Source: Planctomycetia bacterium (GTDB lineage Bacteria; Planctomycetota; Planctomycetia; Gemmatales; HRBIN36). From it: DNA of 64,000 bases. Each line of letters begins with the position of its first letter. The stretch's first letter is position 1. The stretch lies in assembly GCA_016795155.1 (NCBI GenBank), contig JAEUIE010000050.1, positions 1 to 64,000 of the forward strand. The letters run 5' to 3'. This document shows positions 24,176-33,508 of the stretch, in pieces. The notes under the pieces were generated by a model. It was not told the DNA's origin. It was given only the letters and a program-made list of their open reading frames with translations, and searched no databases. A program made the position numbers and the translations under genes.

Positions 24176-27115
24176 ATGCCCGCACCGAATAAGTCCAAGC
24201 AACCCAAGAAGTTGGACAAATCCAATAAGGGCGAAGCTCCAAAGAAAAAGAAAGGTAGTTCCAGCAGTCTTCTGATCATCCTTTCAGTAGTTGGTGTTGT
24301 TGTCCTGCTCGGAGTGGGTATTACTATTTTCATGCTGATGTCGGGTGGTGAAAAACCACCGCTTTCTGGTCCAACAGGCAAACAGACTGCCAATAATCAG
24401 CCACAATCAGGCAGTTCAGAAGAAGGCACGGGCACTGCACAGCCTGATGTTGCTGAACTGACCACTAAGGCTTCTGAACTAGCTGATTCCCTGGCAGATG
24501 TTGCCAAGGCGGAAGAAGCTGGCAAGAAACTGCGTGAGCTTCTCGAGAGCGACGTGGTGAACAAGATTCAAGGTGGCAAGAATGCCCTGCTGAATGCCAT
24601 TAAAGATAAAGCTCTGGCAGGAAACGCAGGGGCCAGACAGTTCATCAAAGCACTGTCGAAAGACAGCTCCAATGCAACGTTGGCACAGGCAGCACTCAGA
24701 ATTTATGAAGACTCATTGAAGCAGGCAGGCGAGAAAGATGATGCAGCCATGTCGACTTCTGTCGGCGAAGAACCAACCAATTATCTGCCTAACCGGGTGG
24801 ATGTTGTCTTTCATATGAACCTGAACAAATTCCTTGACAGTGAATACAACAAAGGTCTTTTTGCAACGGGTGCGTTCAAGAAAGAAGATATTGATAAACG
24901 GATTGGCATGCCTGCCAACATGATCGAACAGGTAGTTCTGGGTGGCATCAAGGATTACAACCAGGTGGTGGGAGTTATCCGAACTACTTCCCCATACAAC
25001 TGGGATGATGTTAAGAAAACCATCCAACTTAGTGAATCAGGGAATACCATCAAAGGTAAAACCTATTACATCGGCAAAATTGATTTCATGACCGAATTTC
25101 TAGGTCAACGCATTCCCGGATTGGATGCACTGAAAGACAAGGCGGCATTCTGGCGAGTAGATGTCAAAACACTCGTATATGCAGATGAAGTGACCATGAA
25201 GGATCTGCTCGAGAATCCACCTACAGTTGAAAAAAATCTGGATCCACCAACAACGGCAGCTTTGCCTGGTGCTTCCGGTGGTAATGGTGCACCACCCGAT
25301 GGGCCAACGAGTGGTGGTATTTCAGTCGGGGGGCTTGGTGGTGCTGAAGGCGGGACAAACGTTTCGGGTGGCACTGGTGCGCCTTCTGCATTGGGGGGAG
25401 GGGCATCCCAAAAACCTAATGAAGGTGCAAGTGCAGGATCAGTCAATCTTCCGGATTCATCTCGTGTTGAGAGATATCGTACACTTGATGGAAAGATGCG
25501 TCGTCTTATCAAATATACCGAGGATACAAAGATTGAATCGTTATGCCTTTTTGCAGACAAGGCAACATCCAAATTTCCTATTCTCGTTGAATACATGTTT
25601 TATCTGAATCGCCTTCCCTCTGTGCGAAATAAAGAGATTGACACGTTGGCTGTCGCGTTACCAGCTGTCACAGGCTCACCTTCATTACGAGTAGGAGTTG
25701 CGTGCAAAGGCAGAAGTGTTGTTCGTGAAATCACGAATGATATTGAAAAGCTCTTGACATCAATTGCCAAGGATGATCTGCATGATATTTTTGGCTTTGA
25801 CTTCAAATTGAAGCAGGTTGCTGGATTTACAGAAGATCAGCAGGCTTCGATAGGTGGTGGTATTGGCGGTCAAACTGGCGGAACATTTGGCAGAAGTACC
25901 TTAGGTGGAAAAGGCGGCATGGCTCCTGGACCTGGCGGTGGTGCGGGTGCACCTGGTGCGACATCGAGTTCAGGTGGTGGAAACGCTCAAGGTATCACTG
26001 GTGGTGGATTTGGAACTGGATTAGCTTCAGAAGGAAATAGTCCTCCAACAAATCTCGGTCAACAAGGCAGACCTGGTGCGCAACAGGTTTCTACCGCAAC
26101 TGATACTGAACCATCAGGCAGCCTCTCTATCGAACGTTCTGAAGAATACATCATCATTACTGCAACGGTGAAAAGCTCATTATCTGACTTTACCCAAAAA
26201 CATATGAAGGGTTGGATGCAGCAGATTCGAGGCAAGCAGGAAATTACCAGTGGTAAATTCAAGTATGGTGACCTGGCAGCGAGTCTTAACTACCTCAAAG
26301 ATGATTTGAAAAACAATAAACGCCCAGTTGTATTCCCCTTTGGCGCTCATCCACGTACTTTCGATGCAGAACGAGGCCCACGTCCTTACCCTGCTCACGA
26401 ACGGGTCAGCTTCTTCAGGGAACTGTTGCCTTACCTCGGAGATGATAGGTATTTCAGCATGCGGGAGAGCATCGATCCAGAACGCTCCTGGCGTACTCCT
26501 TCGAATTTGGAAATGGCACGCATTGTTGTGCCGCACTTCCTGAATCCTTCTGCAGGCACTTCTTCCATATACGTTAATATGCATGGAATCGATCAGCCAC
26601 TGGCTGCAACGCATTTTGTCGGCATGGCTGGTGTCGGGCCAGATGCAGCATATCTTCCCAAGAGTGATCCTCGCGCCGGTATCTTCGGCTACGATCGCCA
26701 GACTTCTCCGGATGATGTTAAAGATGGCTTGTCCAATACCATCTTCATGATTGAAGCTGACAAAGCGCTGTTAGGTCCCTGGCTGGCGGGTGGTGGTTCC
26801 ACCGTACGTGGCACGAGCCTGGCTGGCAATGATGTAGGCAAGCGTGGAGGCTTCTCATCCCCCAGCTACTCCGGCAAGCAGGGGGTATGGGTAATGATGG
26901 CTGATGGATCGACACGTTTCCTTTCCAAGGATGTTTCGCCTGAAGTCTTCAAGGCATTGTCAACCATGAATGGCGGAGATAGTGCTGGTGCCATTGATCT
27001 GATCGCAAGCAAGGTGACATTCGAAGTAGGTCCGCGAAGCGATGCTGGTACTCCAACTGCTACCACCAAGAAGAAACGTCTGGTGGAAGAAGAGGAAGCA
27101 CCTGTCAAGAAGTAA
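24176..27115 (+). CDS. Membrane-anchored DUF1559-like protein with glycine-rich inserts
   Basis: The ATG at 24176 with AAGGAG eight bases upstream gives 979 residues. It starts with a Lys-rich cytoplasmic tail (KKLDKSNKGEAPKKKKG), then one membrane helix (31-55), an Ala-rich helical region, and a long outside part. Two low-complexity stretches rich in Gly, Ala, Pro and Ser interrupt it (roughly residues 355-430 and 555-650). The C-terminal part has the pattern of planctomycete DUF1559/H-X9-DG proteins: DVKDGLSNTIFMIEADKALL, then VWVMMADGSTRFLSKDVSPE and LSTMNGG. Such proteins are abundant in Planctomycetes; function is unknown, although usually they carry an N-terminal type IV pilin-like segment, which is lacking here. 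Confidence 0.85.
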   Translation: MPAPNKSKQPKKLDKSNKGEAPKKKKGSSSSLLIILSVVGVVVLLGVGITIFMLMSGGEKPPLSGPTGKQTANNQPQSGSSEEGTGTAQPDVAELTTKASELADSLADVAKAEEAGKKLRELLESDVVNKIQGGKNALLNAIKDKALAGNAGARQFIKALSKDSSNATLAQAALRIYEDSLKQAGEKDDAAMSTSVGEEPTNYLPNRVDVVFHMNLNKFLDSEYNKGLFATGAFKKEDIDKRIGMPANMIEQVVLGGIKDYNQVVGVIRTTSPYNWDDVKKTIQLSESGNTIKGKTYYIGKIDFMTEFLGQRIPGLDALKDKAAFWRVDVKTLVYADEVTMKDLLENPPTVEKNLDPPTTAALPGASGGNGAPPDGPTSGGISVGGLGGAEGGTNVSGGTGAPSALGGGASQKPNEGASAGSVNLPDSSRVERYRTLDGKMRRLIKYTEDTKIESLCLFADKATSKFPILVEYMFYLNRLPSVRNKEIDTLAVALPAVTGSPSLRVGVACKGRSVVREITNDIEKLLTSIAKDDLHDIFGFDFKLKQVAGFTEDQQASIGGGIGGQTGGTFGRSTLGGKGGMAPGPGGGAGAPGATSSSGGGNAQGITGGGFGTGLASEGNSPPTNLGQQGRPGAQQVSTATDTEPSGSLSIERSEEYIIITATVKSSLSDFTQKHMKGWMQQIRGKQEITSGKFKYGDLAASLNYLKDDLKNNKRPVVFPFGAHPRTFDAERGPRPYPAHERVSFFRELLPYLGDDRYFSMRESIDPERSWRTPSNLEMARIVVPHFLNPSAGTSSIYVNMHGIDQPLAATHFVGMAGVGPDAAYLPKSDPRAGIFGYDRQTSPDDVKDGLSNTIFMIEADKALLGPWLAGGGSTVRGTSLAGNDVGKRGGFSSPSYSGKQGVWVMMADGSTRFLSKDVSPEVFKALSTMNGGDSAGAIDLIASKVTFEVGPRSDAGTPTATTKKKRLVEEEEAPVKK

Positions 27116-27135
27116 TTGATTCAACAACTCTCAGG

Positions 27136-27170
27136 CAGCTCTGGCTCACTAGCCAGAGCTGTTATTTTTT
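27136..27170 (+). terminator. Rho-independent terminator after the DUF1559-like gene
   Basis: Stem CAGCTCTGGCT (27136-27146) and AGCCAGAGCTG (27151-27161), loop CACT, followed by TTATTTTTT. Eleven pairs and a T tract make a strong intrinsic terminator for the plus-strand gene; it overlaps the stop end of the convergent glycosyltransferase gene. Confidence 0.92.
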
Positions 27171-29318
27171 CCAGTGAAAGGCCAGCCCGCGATACCAGTC
27201 TGCACTGGCGCCTAACCAGCGGTTCCAGAACTTGTCTTGATGAAGTATCTGGCTCCATTTTTTCCGCATTAATTGACGGTAATTCTCGTCAGAGTAATCA
27301 ATGGTTCGTGTTGCTGATTCATGATGGATCAGCTTTGCCTGCGGATTGATTATCACCTGATATCCCGCTTGCCTGAGACGCAGGCACAAATCAACGTCGT
27401 TATATGACGTTGGAAAAGTCTCAGTATCCAGACCGCCCTGCTCAAGGTAAAGCGATTTTCTTATGATCATGCAGGCGCCACTCACTGCAGAGACTTCACG
27501 CGAAAGCCTGCTGATTCCCCGATCCAGGCCATCATGCATGATGGCATCAGAAAGGTTCCGGGCCATAGCTTGTGATTCAAGCACGATGCCTGCGTGCTGG
27601 GTTCTGCCATCAGGGTAAATAAGCCAGGCGCCACAAGCCCCCACCTCGGGAAAACTGCACTGACTGACAAGAACATCAAGCCAGTCTGTGGAGAGCACTT
27701 CTACATCATCGTTCAGCAGCAGGAGGTACTCTCCCCGGGCATGCAGGGCAGCTTCGTTATTGAGTTTTGAATGATTGAACGGAATGTCCATCCTGATTAT
27801 CTGGTCCGCTGGACATTGTTCCAGATAATCGAGTGTGTCGCTTTCAGTTGAGCCATTGTCTATCACGATGATTTCATAACGTGGGTATTGCGTAAGACTG
27901 CGAATGCTGTTCAGGCATTTGTAAAGCAGTTCAACATTGTTCCGCGTTGGAATCAGTATGGAAACCAGTGGCTTTTCTGTTTTCTGGTTGACATGATATG
28001 TACAGGCTCGTGGCCCATCTATGATCTCGCATGTCTGGTTTCTTCTTCGAATCGATTCTTCAATAATCTGGCGACCTGTTTCGTGGCATCGTCGATTTAT
28101 TTCAGCTCGCGAGGATAGGCCTCCTGTTCTCCAGTGATAATAGATTCCAGGAACATGAACGACGCGACAGCCGGGCTTATCGGTAATGCGTACTGCCAGT
28201 TCCCAATCCTGCGAGCCATCAAATTCGCTTCGGCACCACTCTTGGTTAACGAAGGCACGGCGATACATGCACAGGTGACCAAAGTACATCATGCCACGCA
28301 GCAGCCAGGGCGACCAACCAGGTTTGAAGAATGGTTCCGATCGCCTGCCACAGGCATCAATACGGTCTTCGTCGGTGTAAAAAACGTCGCCTGATGAGTT
28401 CTGGGCAGCACATGCCAGTGCCTGTAATGCCTGGGGGTGCAATGCATCATCCTGATCCAGGAAGGCGATGTATTCGCCGGTCGCCAGGTTGATGCCAGCA
28501 TTGGTAGCCTGCGATATTCCCTGGTTGTAATCGCTGTTTACCAGTTTGATGTTCGGATATCGATGGGTGAGTTCAGTGAGTTCATCCAAGAGACAGGGAT
28601 TGGCGCTTCCATCATCGCTGATGCACAATTCCCAATGGGAATAGGTCTGCTTTAATACAGAATCAATGGCCTGATGCAGATGATCCAACCGCGGCCTGAA
28701 TATGGGGATGACAATCGAAATGAGTGGCTGTTCGATTGGCATCGGCATTGAATGCAGATCATGTTCACGCAACCAATGCTGGTACTCGCGCTGTGTACCC
28801 GAAAAGTCTGACGATAACTCAGGATCATCCTGCAGAGTAAAGCGGTCAACGATTAATCTTGAAAAATATTGGGCTTGTTGCCCGAATGAGTCGATGGCGC
28901 GAATTTCCAGCGTATACTCGCCATCTTTGAATTGCTTAGGATCAGGGCAAAGTCGAAAGCCCGGTGATTGTTTCTGCTGAAAATGAGGGAATGTTTGAAA
29001 GACATCAGGCCTGGGAATATCGCAAGTGGTTTGAGCGATCAACTGGTTATCCACCCAGCCTTCGATCTTTACAGGGCCAGCGGTGCTTGAATAGGCCCAG
29101 CCCGTGATCGAACCGCAGCCGGTCAAACGCGGTTCACCATCCAAGGCAAGCAGAATGGGTGTCTGGTGAAATTTCCAGCGCCGGTACAAGGCCCTGCTGC
29201 TTCGCCAGGAATGAGACAAGGTCTTGAACAGCTTGCCTGATGGCCTGGCATGAGGATCACTTCCTGCCCAACTGCGATAGAGTTGCCGAACTCCTGATTT
29301 TGCCCACCGGTTGAGCAT
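27162..29318 (-). CDS. Two-domain family 2 glycosyltransferase
   Basis: This 718-residue protein has two GT2 (GT-A) domains in tandem after a N-terminal region of about 200 residues with a beta-rich segment. The first has PLISIVIPIFRPRLDHLHQA, CISDDGSANP and the metal-binding FLDQDDALHP. The second has PLVSILIPTRNNVELLYKCL, VIDNGSTESD and LLLNDDVEVLSTDWL, with a C-terminal MIIRKSLYLEQGGLD and YNDVDLCLRLRQAGYQV. Such proteins build surface polysaccharides by transferring sugars from nucleotide donors. No membrane helices are seen. Its ATG overlaps the stop of the upstream GT2 gene by one base (TGATG). Confidence 0.9.
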   Translation of the reverse strand: MLNRWAKSGVRQLYRSWAGSDPHARPSGKLFKTLSHSWRSSRALYRRWKFHQTPILLALDGEPRLTGCGSITGWAYSSTAGPVKIEGWVDNQLIAQTTCDIPRPDVFQTFPHFQQKQSPGFRLCPDPKQFKDGEYTLEIRAIDSFGQQAQYFSRLIVDRFTLQDDPELSSDFSGTQREYQHWLREHDLHSMPMPIEQPLISIVIPIFRPRLDHLHQAIDSVLKQTYSHWELCISDDGSANPCLLDELTELTHRYPNIKLVNSDYNQGISQATNAGINLATGEYIAFLDQDDALHPQALQALACAAQNSSGDVFYTDEDRIDACGRRSEPFFKPGWSPWLLRGMMYFGHLCMYRRAFVNQEWCRSEFDGSQDWELAVRITDKPGCRVVHVPGIYYHWRTGGLSSRAEINRRCHETGRQIIEESIRRRNQTCEIIDGPRACTYHVNQKTEKPLVSILIPTRNNVELLYKCLNSIRSLTQYPRYEIIVIDNGSTESDTLDYLEQCPADQIIRMDIPFNHSKLNNEAALHARGEYLLLLNDDVEVLSTDWLDVLVSQCSFPEVGACGAWLIYPDGRTQHAGIVLESQAMARNLSDAIMHDGLDRGISRLSREVSAVSGACMIIRKSLYLEQGGLDTETFPTSYNDVDLCLRLRQAGYQVIINPQAKLIHHESATRTIDYSDENYRQLMRKKWSQILHQDKFWNRWLGASADWYRGLAFHWKK

Positions 29319-30295
29319 CAGGCAACCTCGCGCTGATAGCCACGACTGAGTGATTCAAAATGCCACAACCTGGCAAATGGCGTTATCACCACTTGCTTAC
29401 CAGTCTGCCGAACACGTTCGCAGAGAGTAACGTCGTTGTGAGTGATGGGGTAGGCAGGATCAAAACCACCTACCGAATAAAACAGGAACCGTGGTATCAT
29501 CAGGCAGGCGCCGGTGACTGCGGGAACACTGCGGATGCGGCGAAGTTCATGATTTTCACCGGGATAATGATCCGGTTGATGACGGTGAACATGTATCCAT
29601 TCTCCCTGCGGGCCCGTTGGAAACATCCCGGCATGTTGAATGGTTCGGTCAGGATACAACAGCGTTGCACCTGCAATACCAACACGCTGATCGCCTATGA
29701 TTTCCAGCATCGCTTCCAGCCACGCGGGCTGCATGGCCATCACATCATTATTGAGAAACAGAAGAACCGAACGGGTAGAAGCGGTGGCTCCGCTATTGCA
29801 AAGGGTAGAGTAGTTGAAGGGTTGATCTTCACGAATGACTCTGACGTTGCGATTCAGTAAACAGGTTTCGATGAATTTGTGCGTGCGATGTTCTGCACTG
29901 CCATTATCCACCAGGATCAACTCAGCGCGTGGCACCGTGCGATAGAGCGGCAATACGCACCGTTCCAGCAATTCTGGCTGGTCACGAAATGGAATGATAA
30001 TGCTGACATCATCAGCGGTGTAAATCTGATCGGTACGGGGTGAAAAGGCAGTAAAGGGAAGTTGGTCGGAGGGCTTAATAGGAGGTTCGGCCGGCGTTTC
30101 CTCGCGCTTGACACACTTTTTGAGGTTGGAGGTGAGCCGAGTCAGCCCTTGAAAGAGAGGCCACCAGCGTGAGCCTTGAATGGATTTCAGTTCATCCTGA
30201 TATCGTTCTGCCCGGTCGAATTCGTGTTTATAACGCTGGTTCAGTTCATGAACGAGCGTATCAGCATGCATATCTTCGCGACTGCCTTGTCGCAT
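29318..30295 (-). CDS. Family 2 glycosyltransferase
   Basis: From the ATG at 30293-30295 this is a 325-residue protein; a longer frame to 30370 exists. It has a charged coiled-coil-like N-terminus (about 1-60: LVHELNQRYKHEFDRAERYQ) and a single GT2 domain with DVSIIIPFRDQPELLERCVL, LILVDNGSAEHR, the metal-binding LLFLNNDVMAM and a C-terminal ACLMIPRFLFYSVGGFDPAY. It resembles the second domain of its neighbour, so the two genes may come from duplication. It is likely to act with that gene on the same surface glycan, with coupled translation at the TGATG junction. Confidence 0.88.
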   Translation of the reverse strand: MRQGSREDMHADTLVHELNQRYKHEFDRAERYQDELKSIQGSRWWPLFQGLTRLTSNLKKCVKREETPAEPPIKPSDQLPFTAFSPRTDQIYTADDVSIIIPFRDQPELLERCVLPLYRTVPRAELILVDNGSAEHRTHKFIETCLLNRNVRVIREDQPFNYSTLCNSGATASTRSVLLFLNNDVMAMQPAWLEAMLEIIGDQRVGIAGATLLYPDRTIQHAGMFPTGPQGEWIHVHRHQPDHYPGENHELRRIRSVPAVTGACLMIPRFLFYSVGGFDPAYPITHNDVTLCERVRQTGKQVVITPFARLWHFESLSRGYQREVA

Positions 30296-30418
30296 GGCGT
30301 AATTCCTGTCATCCTTAACACAATACCAAGTATGAGGATGGCGAAAGCCAATGTCAAGAGATGCTGGCAATATCTGCCAATCTGATTAAGATTTCTGAGA
30401 CTCGATGGGAGTAATATC

Positions 30419-32305
30419 TTGGCTTCAGCAACACTGTCTCAGAATCTGAAAAAACTCAAGCTACCCTTGGCATTTGGCCTTCTGCGGTTGTGTACCGATG
30501 AGAGTATTTCACGAGACGATGCTGTCACGATCATTCATCGCGCCCTCGATGCAGGCATCAGGTTGATTGATACCGCCGATGCTTATTGTCTGAACCACAA
30601 GGATTTTCATGCCGGTGAACTGCTGGCAAAAGATGCGGTGAATACCTGGAAAGGGCCTCGCAAAGAAGTCATCATTTTCACGAAGGCTGGCATGACCAGG
30701 CCCAAGGGCAAGTGGGTGCCTGATGGCAGTCCGGAGCATCTCAGAAAGACCGTTGATGAAAGCCTGCTCGCTTTGGGTGTTGACCGTATCGACGTATTGC
30801 AACTGCACGTACATGATACCAGGGTGCCTTTTGAAGAAACATTGACGGCGCTGGCGGAACTGCAGAAACAAGGCAAGGTTCATCATCTGGGGTTATGCAA
30901 TACCACGACAGCTGAAATCAAGCAGGCAAGTCGTCACTTTACGGTAGCAGTCATCCAGAATGAACTGAGTGTGTTAGCGAGGAAAAGCGCAACCGATGGC
31001 ACTTTGGCATTTGCACAAGAGCAGGGCATCCCATTCCTGGCCTATCGTCCTCTCGGCGGAATTGCGAAAGTGGAAAAACTGTCGACGAACAAGAGTCTCT
31101 TACCCCTGGCGAAAAAACACCATGTCACACCACAGCAACTGGCGATAGCTGCCGTAGAGCAGGCGGGTGATCTGGTATTTCCATTGATTGGGACGACTCA
31201 GCCCAATCACCTGAAACAGTCTGTTGCATCTCTGCAAATCAAACTGGATAGCGAAGATCGTTCGGTGTTGGATGCCAAATTTTCATTTGCATCAGCCAAT
31301 CCAGCTAAATCAACAGCTTCTGGCAGTTCTGGTGCCGCAAAGAAAAAAGCAGCCAAAGGTGCCGAGGTCGTCATCCTGATGGGTATTCAGGGTGCAGGGA
31401 AATCAGAACTGGTAGCAAGTTATCGAAAGCAGGGTTACGAGCGTTTGAACCGCGATGACGTTGGCGGCAAGCTGGATGACCTGGTGCCTCGGATGGTGGA
31501 GCTGTTGGAGAACGGTAAAACAAAAATCGTTCTGGATAATACTTACCCCACCCGAATGTCACGTGAACCGGTTGTTTCCGCAGCAAGGGAAATGGGAGCA
31601 ACGGTGCGGTGCAGGTTTCTCAATACACCCATTCACGAAGCTAGAATCAATGTTGTCCACCGCATGTTGCAGCGTTATGGTCAGAACCTGGGGCCTGACG
31701 AAATGAAGGCCTATGCCAAAACCGATAACAACCTTCCACCGCCTGCTGCCTTGAAGCGATGGGCAGACAGCTTTGAAATGCCAAACGAAGATGAGGGCTT
31801 TGCCAGTGTGGAGGTGATTCCCTTTACCCGGCGTGCCGACGCAAAACAATCCAAGAAAGGACTTCTCCTCGATGTCGATGGCACCATCAGGATCACCAAG
31901 AGCGGTGAGAAATACCCTCGGCATCCTGATGATGTCGAATTGATACCAGGGCGACGAGAAAAACTGGAGCACTGGATTAAGCAGGACTACCAGCTCTTTT
32001 TTGTCTCCAATCAAAGTGGTGTTGCGTCAGGCAAGGTAGAAAAAGAAGTGGTGGAGGCTGCATTTCAAAAGACGATCAAGCTGCTGGGTTTACCTGTAGT
32101 GGATGTGGCTTATTGCCCTCATCCAGCATTCCCCGTGGGTTGTTTCTGCAGAAAGCCTTTCCCAGGCATGGGTGTTTACCTGATGCAGAAACACCAGTTA
32201 GCTCGCGAACACCTGGTGGTAGTAGGCGATTTGAAGAGTGATGAAGACTTTGCAGCGGGTATCGGTGCACGGTTTGTGCATGCCGATGAATTCTTTTCCA
32301 ACTGA
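30419..32305 (+). CDS. Fusion of aldo-keto reductase, P-loop kinase and HAD phosphatase
   Basis: This 628-residue protein has three enzyme domains. Residues 12-290 are an aldo-keto reductase barrel with the tetrad Asp51, Tyr56, Lys89 and His130. After a short Ser/Lys linker (298-313), a P-loop kinase (316-470) has GIQGAGKS (322-329) and LDNTYPTRMSRE, as in T4 Pnkp-type polynucleotide kinases. Residues 480-628 form a HAD phosphatase with Asp485/Asp487 in LLLDVDGT, VSNQSGVASG, a Zn-site pattern CPHP...CFCRKPFPG (566-582) as in GmhB/HisB, and GDLKSDED. The start is TTG at 30419 behind GGGAG. Kinase-phosphatase order resembles phage polynucleotide kinase-phosphatases; substrate unknown. Confidence 0.88.
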   Translation: MASATLSQNLKKLKLPLAFGLLRLCTDESISRDDAVTIIHRALDAGIRLIDTADAYCLNHKDFHAGELLAKDAVNTWKGPRKEVIIFTKAGMTRPKGKWVPDGSPEHLRKTVDESLLALGVDRIDVLQLHVHDTRVPFEETLTALAELQKQGKVHHLGLCNTTTAEIKQASRHFTVAVIQNELSVLARKSATDGTLAFAQEQGIPFLAYRPLGGIAKVEKLSTNKSLLPLAKKHHVTPQQLAIAAVEQAGDLVFPLIGTTQPNHLKQSVASLQIKLDSEDRSVLDAKFSFASANPAKSTASGSSGAAKKKAAKGAEVVILMGIQGAGKSELVASYRKQGYERLNRDDVGGKLDDLVPRMVELLENGKTKIVLDNTYPTRMSREPVVSAAREMGATVRCRFLNTPIHEARINVVHRMLQRYGQNLGPDEMKAYAKTDNNLPPPAALKRWADSFEMPNEDEGFASVEVIPFTRRADAKQSKKGLLLDVDGTIRITKSGEKYPRHPDDVELIPGRREKLEHWIKQDYQLFFVSNQSGVASGKVEKEVVEAAFQKTIKLLGLPVVDVAYCPHPAFPVGCFCRKPFPGMGVYLMQKHQLAREHLVVVGDLKSDEDFAAGIGARFVHADEFFSN

Positions 32306-33409
32306 TTACTTATCCCGCAAGGCCTGGTAAATAGCAGTACTGATGGCAGCGGGATCGCCATATCCACAGTTAGTCATCACCACAACGCCATGCTTCTGTT
32401 TGGGATAGACCACCAGCCGCGTGGTTGTTTCCCCCTGCTTGCCCCCATGCGATAGCCGTAGGCCATTCTGATCATCTACCCCAAACCCGAGCCCGTGACC
32501 AGTCAGCTTGCCATCGTTGGTTTTCTGCCTGGTGTTCATCATGGAATCGGTGGATGCTGAAATCAATTCCTGGTTTAATACTGCACGAGCCCAGATTGCA
32601 AAGTCTCTGATGTTCGATTTGTATCCACCCGCACCATGCTTCCAATAATGTGCTTCATCACCAAGACGAGTAGGCTTGTCTTCGGCAGTAGCTCGGTTAT
32701 AGCCTGCCGCCCAGTAAGGTTGCTGTTGATACGGCATATCCAACTGAAAGCTTTTCATGCCCAGTGGTTTGATGATGCGTTGGACGAGTTGATCCTGAAT
32801 TGGCTGCTTGCCCGCATTCTGCACCACGGCGCTGGCCAGTATGTAGGCATACGAAGAGTAAAGAAATTTCTCACCTGGCTTATGCAGCAGGGGTGTACGA
32901 TTGAAGACGTTTAGCGAATTGACCGGGTTCAGCAAAGGCAGGGGTGTGTCGTATTTCTTGTTGGTAGGCAGAACTCTTCCATAATGTTGAATCCCACTTT
33001 GATGACACAGCAGATGCCGCATGGTGATGATGCCGTCTTTTTCAGGAAACTCCGGCACATATTTTTTGATATCGCAGTCCAGATCGAGCTTGCCCTTTTC
33101 GACCAGTTGCATGGCAGCCAAAGCGCACAATGGCTTTGAATTGGAAGCCCAGTTGAACACCGTATCAACGGTCACCGGTATCTGCGATTCCCGGTCGGCC
33201 AGGCCAAAGCCTTTCAGGTAAACGATTTCCCCCTTCTGCAGGATGCCGATGGCTACGCCAACCAGTCCCTGTTTCTCGATCTGTGCAATCACTGCTTGAT
33301 CGACTTTTTTAGCTTGCTCTGGTTTAAGACGTTCTTTTGATTGTGCTGGCGAACTTTGAACCTGAATTAAACACAACACAACAATGAAAGCCATCTGAAA
33401 ACGCTTCAC
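32306..33409 (-). CDS. Secreted class C beta-lactamase-fold serine hydrolase
   Basis: This 367-residue protein starts with GTG (33407-33409) behind GGGG and has a signal peptide (about 1-22, MAFIVVLCLIQVQSSPAQ). The serine hydrolase fold shows Ser89-x-x-Lys92 in NWASNSKPL, the second-motif Tyr184 in LYSSYAYILA, and the third motif as SHGGKQGE near the C-terminus. The second motif has Ser in place of the Asn of YxN, and the HGG of the third replaces KTG, as in many esterase- and peptidase-like relatives. It may act as an esterase, D-aminopeptidase or peptidoglycan-related enzyme. The gene meets the end of the fusion gene with no gap. Confidence 0.88.
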   Translation of the reverse strand: MKRFQMAFIVVLCLIQVQSSPAQSKERLKPEQAKKVDQAVIAQIEKQGLVGVAIGILQKGEIVYLKGFGLADRESQIPVTVDTVFNWASNSKPLCALAAMQLVEKGKLDLDCDIKKYVPEFPEKDGIITMRHLLCHQSGIQHYGRVLPTNKKYDTPLPLLNPVNSLNVFNRTPLLHKPGEKFLYSSYAYILASAVVQNAGKQPIQDQLVQRIIKPLGMKSFQLDMPYQQQPYWAAGYNRATAEDKPTRLGDEAHYWKHGAGGYKSNIRDFAIWARAVLNQELISASTDSMMNTRQKTNDGKLTGHGLGFGVDDQNGLRLSHGGKQGETTTRLVVYPKQKHGVVVMTNCGYGDPAAISTAIYQALRDK

Positions 33410-33508
33410 ACCAATCCCCTCTGAAATGTAGTTTCATTACTGACAGTGCATTCAAGATAAGATACCATGCCCTTCGTATGACTAGCAACTGTCAACAGGA
33501 GTACATCG

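Noticed and set aside
25105-25596. Minus-strand Pro-rich frame of 163 codons
   Set aside because: It is the reverse complement of the Gly-rich insert of the DUF1559-like gene, where GGN codons read as Pro on the other strand.
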